A program made the translations under genes and the position numbers. Below are positions 62,587-64,000 of a stretch of DNA of 64,000 nt, piece after piece. The notes below the pieces were generated by a model. That model worked only from the letters and a program-made list of their open reading frames with translations, was not told the DNA's origin and did not search any database. The stretch is from positions 310,001 to 374,000 of the forward strand of contig CAWJEE010000027.1 of assembly GCA_963841815.1 (NCBI GenBank), given 5' to 3'. Each line of letters begins with the position of its first letter. Positions within the stretch are counted from its first letter, which is position 1. This DNA comes from JAOUJD01 sp963841815. GTDB lineage: Bacteria > Pseudomonadota > Gammaproteobacteria > Burkholderiales > Burkholderiaceae_F.

Positions 62587-63972
62587 TCAGATGTCAACCA
62601 CTTCCAGGCGGCACACCGCGCGATAGTTGTCGATCTCCATGGCGTGATAGACGTTGAACTCGAACACTTCGCCTCCGTCAAACACCGCCGGCGAGAACGT
62701 CATTGCGGTGTTGCCCGCTGTCGTCGTCCTCCCCGGATACCGCCAGAACGAGATGCGGGTGAGCAGGTCGTAAGCAACGTCGTGCGCCAGTTCTTGGGTG
62801 GAAGCGACGACGTCGGCAATGACGCCGACTTCGGCCGCTCCGCGTTCCATTTCGGCGTTCTGCAACACACCGTTCTTGCCGAACTGGTGCCAATGAATAC
62901 GGAGATCGCCCGACTCTCCAAAGAGCTTCTGCTCGATGCCTTCCACGTCCGTGAGAATCTGATCGAGTTGCTCGATCATCTTGGGAGTTCGAACGCCGAA
63001 GATGAAGAGCGAGCGGAATCCGACCCGCTTCACTCCCTCCAGCAATACCGAATAGGGCTCGCGCCGGAACTTTGCCCCGGAGATCCTCGTCGAGTTCTCG
63101 TCGATCGCCTCGTACGACGCCTCGGTCCTGTCCAACGTTCCCCCAGGGAAACGTGCGAGACGAAAGTCGCTGCGTTCGTAAAACGAATGCATCAGGCACG
63201 AGTCCGGTGTGCAGGCCAGCGAATCGAGTGCCGGCCGAAGAACAAAACTGTCCTTACCGATAGTCCCGACGATCGGGATCCGGTTATGAGTCAAGCCGCG
63301 CAGCGTCGGTCGAATTTCCTCGGCCGCCGATTCCCCACACTCCATGATGTCGCCCATGTGGTACGACAGGCCTGGATCGCAGCCCTTCCAGACGGGATAC
63401 GCGGCAATCACCGCCGCGTCCGACGCGCGCCCGCACAAGACGACATCCGCGCCCGTCTCAAGAGCCTCGATGATCGGCTCAACCCCCATCATTCCTACGA
63501 TCGATGCACTTGCCGCGACCTCATCCGTACGAAGCGGTGATCCGTCTGCAAGGCTCCAAGTTCCAGGGACGGTTTTGCTCCCCCCGGCGCGCTCGACCAG
63601 GAAGCTATTCGGAATGTCTGAGTAGACGACTGCGAGTTTGAAGTGCCAGCCTTGTGCCGCAGCAATCCGCTTGATGCGGCGGATCGTTACGTCAACGTGC
63701 CGCTTTCCGCCCGAGCCGCCGGCCGAACCGATGATGACGGGTATCTTCGCCTGCAGTCCAGCGCGAATGACGACTTCAAGATCGTGATCTATGTTGATCG
63801 AAGGGCTGTGCTCCTTGCCTGCGCCCAGATACCAGGGGCCGCAGTCCATGGACCCCGCGTCCATAGCCAAGGCGTGCGGAGCGAACTTGTCCATGGCGAT
63901 CGCAAGTGCCTCGGGGTCAACACCACGATTGCCCACGCATCCAACCGGCGTAACCACGGTGATGTCATCCAT
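62587..63972 (-). CDS. AtuA-family (DUF1446) protein, copy 2
   Basis: A 461-residue protein starting MDDITVVTPVGCVGNRGVDP. HALAMDAGSMDCGPWYLGAG, IIGSAGGSGGKRHVDVTIRR, ADVVLCGRASDAAVIAAYPV, GDIMECGESAAEEIRPTLRG and a final VFEFNVYHAMEIDNYRAVC are AtuA blocks. It is paralogous to, but clearly diverged from, copy 1, so the two may handle different intermediates or form a mixed complex. It is the first complete gene of the leftward cluster; the promoter lies at or beyond the window edge. Confidence 0.86.
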   Translation of the reverse strand: MDDITVVTPVGCVGNRGVDPEALAIAMDKFAPHALAMDAGSMDCGPWYLGAGKEHSPSINIDHDLEVVIRAGLQAKIPVIIGSAGGSGGKRHVDVTIRRIKRIAAAQGWHFKLAVVYSDIPNSFLVERAGGSKTVPGTWSLADGSPLRTDEVAASASIVGMMGVEPIIEALETGADVVLCGRASDAAVIAAYPVWKGCDPGLSYHMGDIMECGESAAEEIRPTLRGLTHNRIPIVGTIGKDSFVLRPALDSLACTPDSCLMHSFYERSDFRLARFPGGTLDRTEASYEAIDENSTRISGAKFRREPYSVLLEGVKRVGFRSLFIFGVRTPKMIEQLDQILTDVEGIEQKLFGESGDLRIHWHQFGKNGVLQNAEMERGAAEVGVIADVVASTQELAHDVAYDLLTRISFWRYPGRTTTAGNTAMTFSPAVFDGGEVFEFNVYHAMEIDNYRAVCRLEVVDI

Positions 63973-64000
63973 CGCGTCGTTCCGATGCAATCGCCTCAAG

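Overview
The window reads as chromosomal DNA of a GC-rich betaproteobacterium, most likely in or near Burkholderiales. The evidence is the recG-oxyR gene pair, the yejABEF and glcDEF operons, periplasmic TRAP-TAXI-type proteins, LysR and AraC regulators beside single catabolic genes, and the strong G/C bias at third codon positions. No rRNA, intact tRNA, CRISPR array, integrase or transposase was found.

Layout. 0-3.3 kb: a hydratase (cut by the window edge) with its LysR regulator, divergent from an MFS exporter. 3.3-12.5 kb: an eight-gene leftward set centred on a Ser-type sulfatase and its radical-SAM maturase, with an outer-membrane protein, DUF2092, DUF1254 and TAXI-type proteins, facing an AraC regulator. 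13.9-14.6 kb: remnants of two unrelated genes (dctP, gnd). 15.4-17 kb: an SPFH-PH-ribbon-helix-helix operon behind a perfect 24-bp palindrome. 17-22.7 kb: yejABEF peptide importer. 22.8-27.1 kb: cobalamin adenosyltransferase, FAD oxidase, LysR, class II aldolase, cytochrome c. 27.2-32.2 kb: glcDEF followed directly by lrgAB, suggesting glycolate transport plus oxidation. 32.2-40.2 kb: dps, oxyR, recG, ridA, a large non-coding inverted repeat, a PAS-GGDEF-EAL protein and trxC. 40.4-50.2 kb: ferric-reductase-like protein with cytochrome c, gltS, O-acetylhomoserine sulfhydrylase, a nuclease-helicase, a deacetylase, an acetyltransferase and benE.

50.2-50.8 kb is non-coding and rich in hairpins and palindromes. 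From there to the right edge the DNA is visibly less GC-rich and every gene points left. This 13-kb block holds a polar amino-acid ABC importer, a GntR/HutC regulator, an opine-dehydrogenase-family enzyme, three different PLP enzymes (SelA-like, class III aminotransferase, divergent SHMT-like), two AtuA + DUF4387 modules at its two ends, and a small ABM-fold protein. It looks like a self-contained uptake and catabolism system for an unusual amino acid or opine-like compound, and is the best candidate here for an undescribed system.

Sequence quality: at least 23 single-base frame disruptions interrupt otherwise well-conserved genes between 8 and 47.2 kb (sulfatase, SPFH, yejA, glcD, glcE, oxyR, recG, dps and others), while none was seen in the right-hand block. 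They look like indel errors rather than gene decay. Disrupted genes are annotated over their full corrected span.
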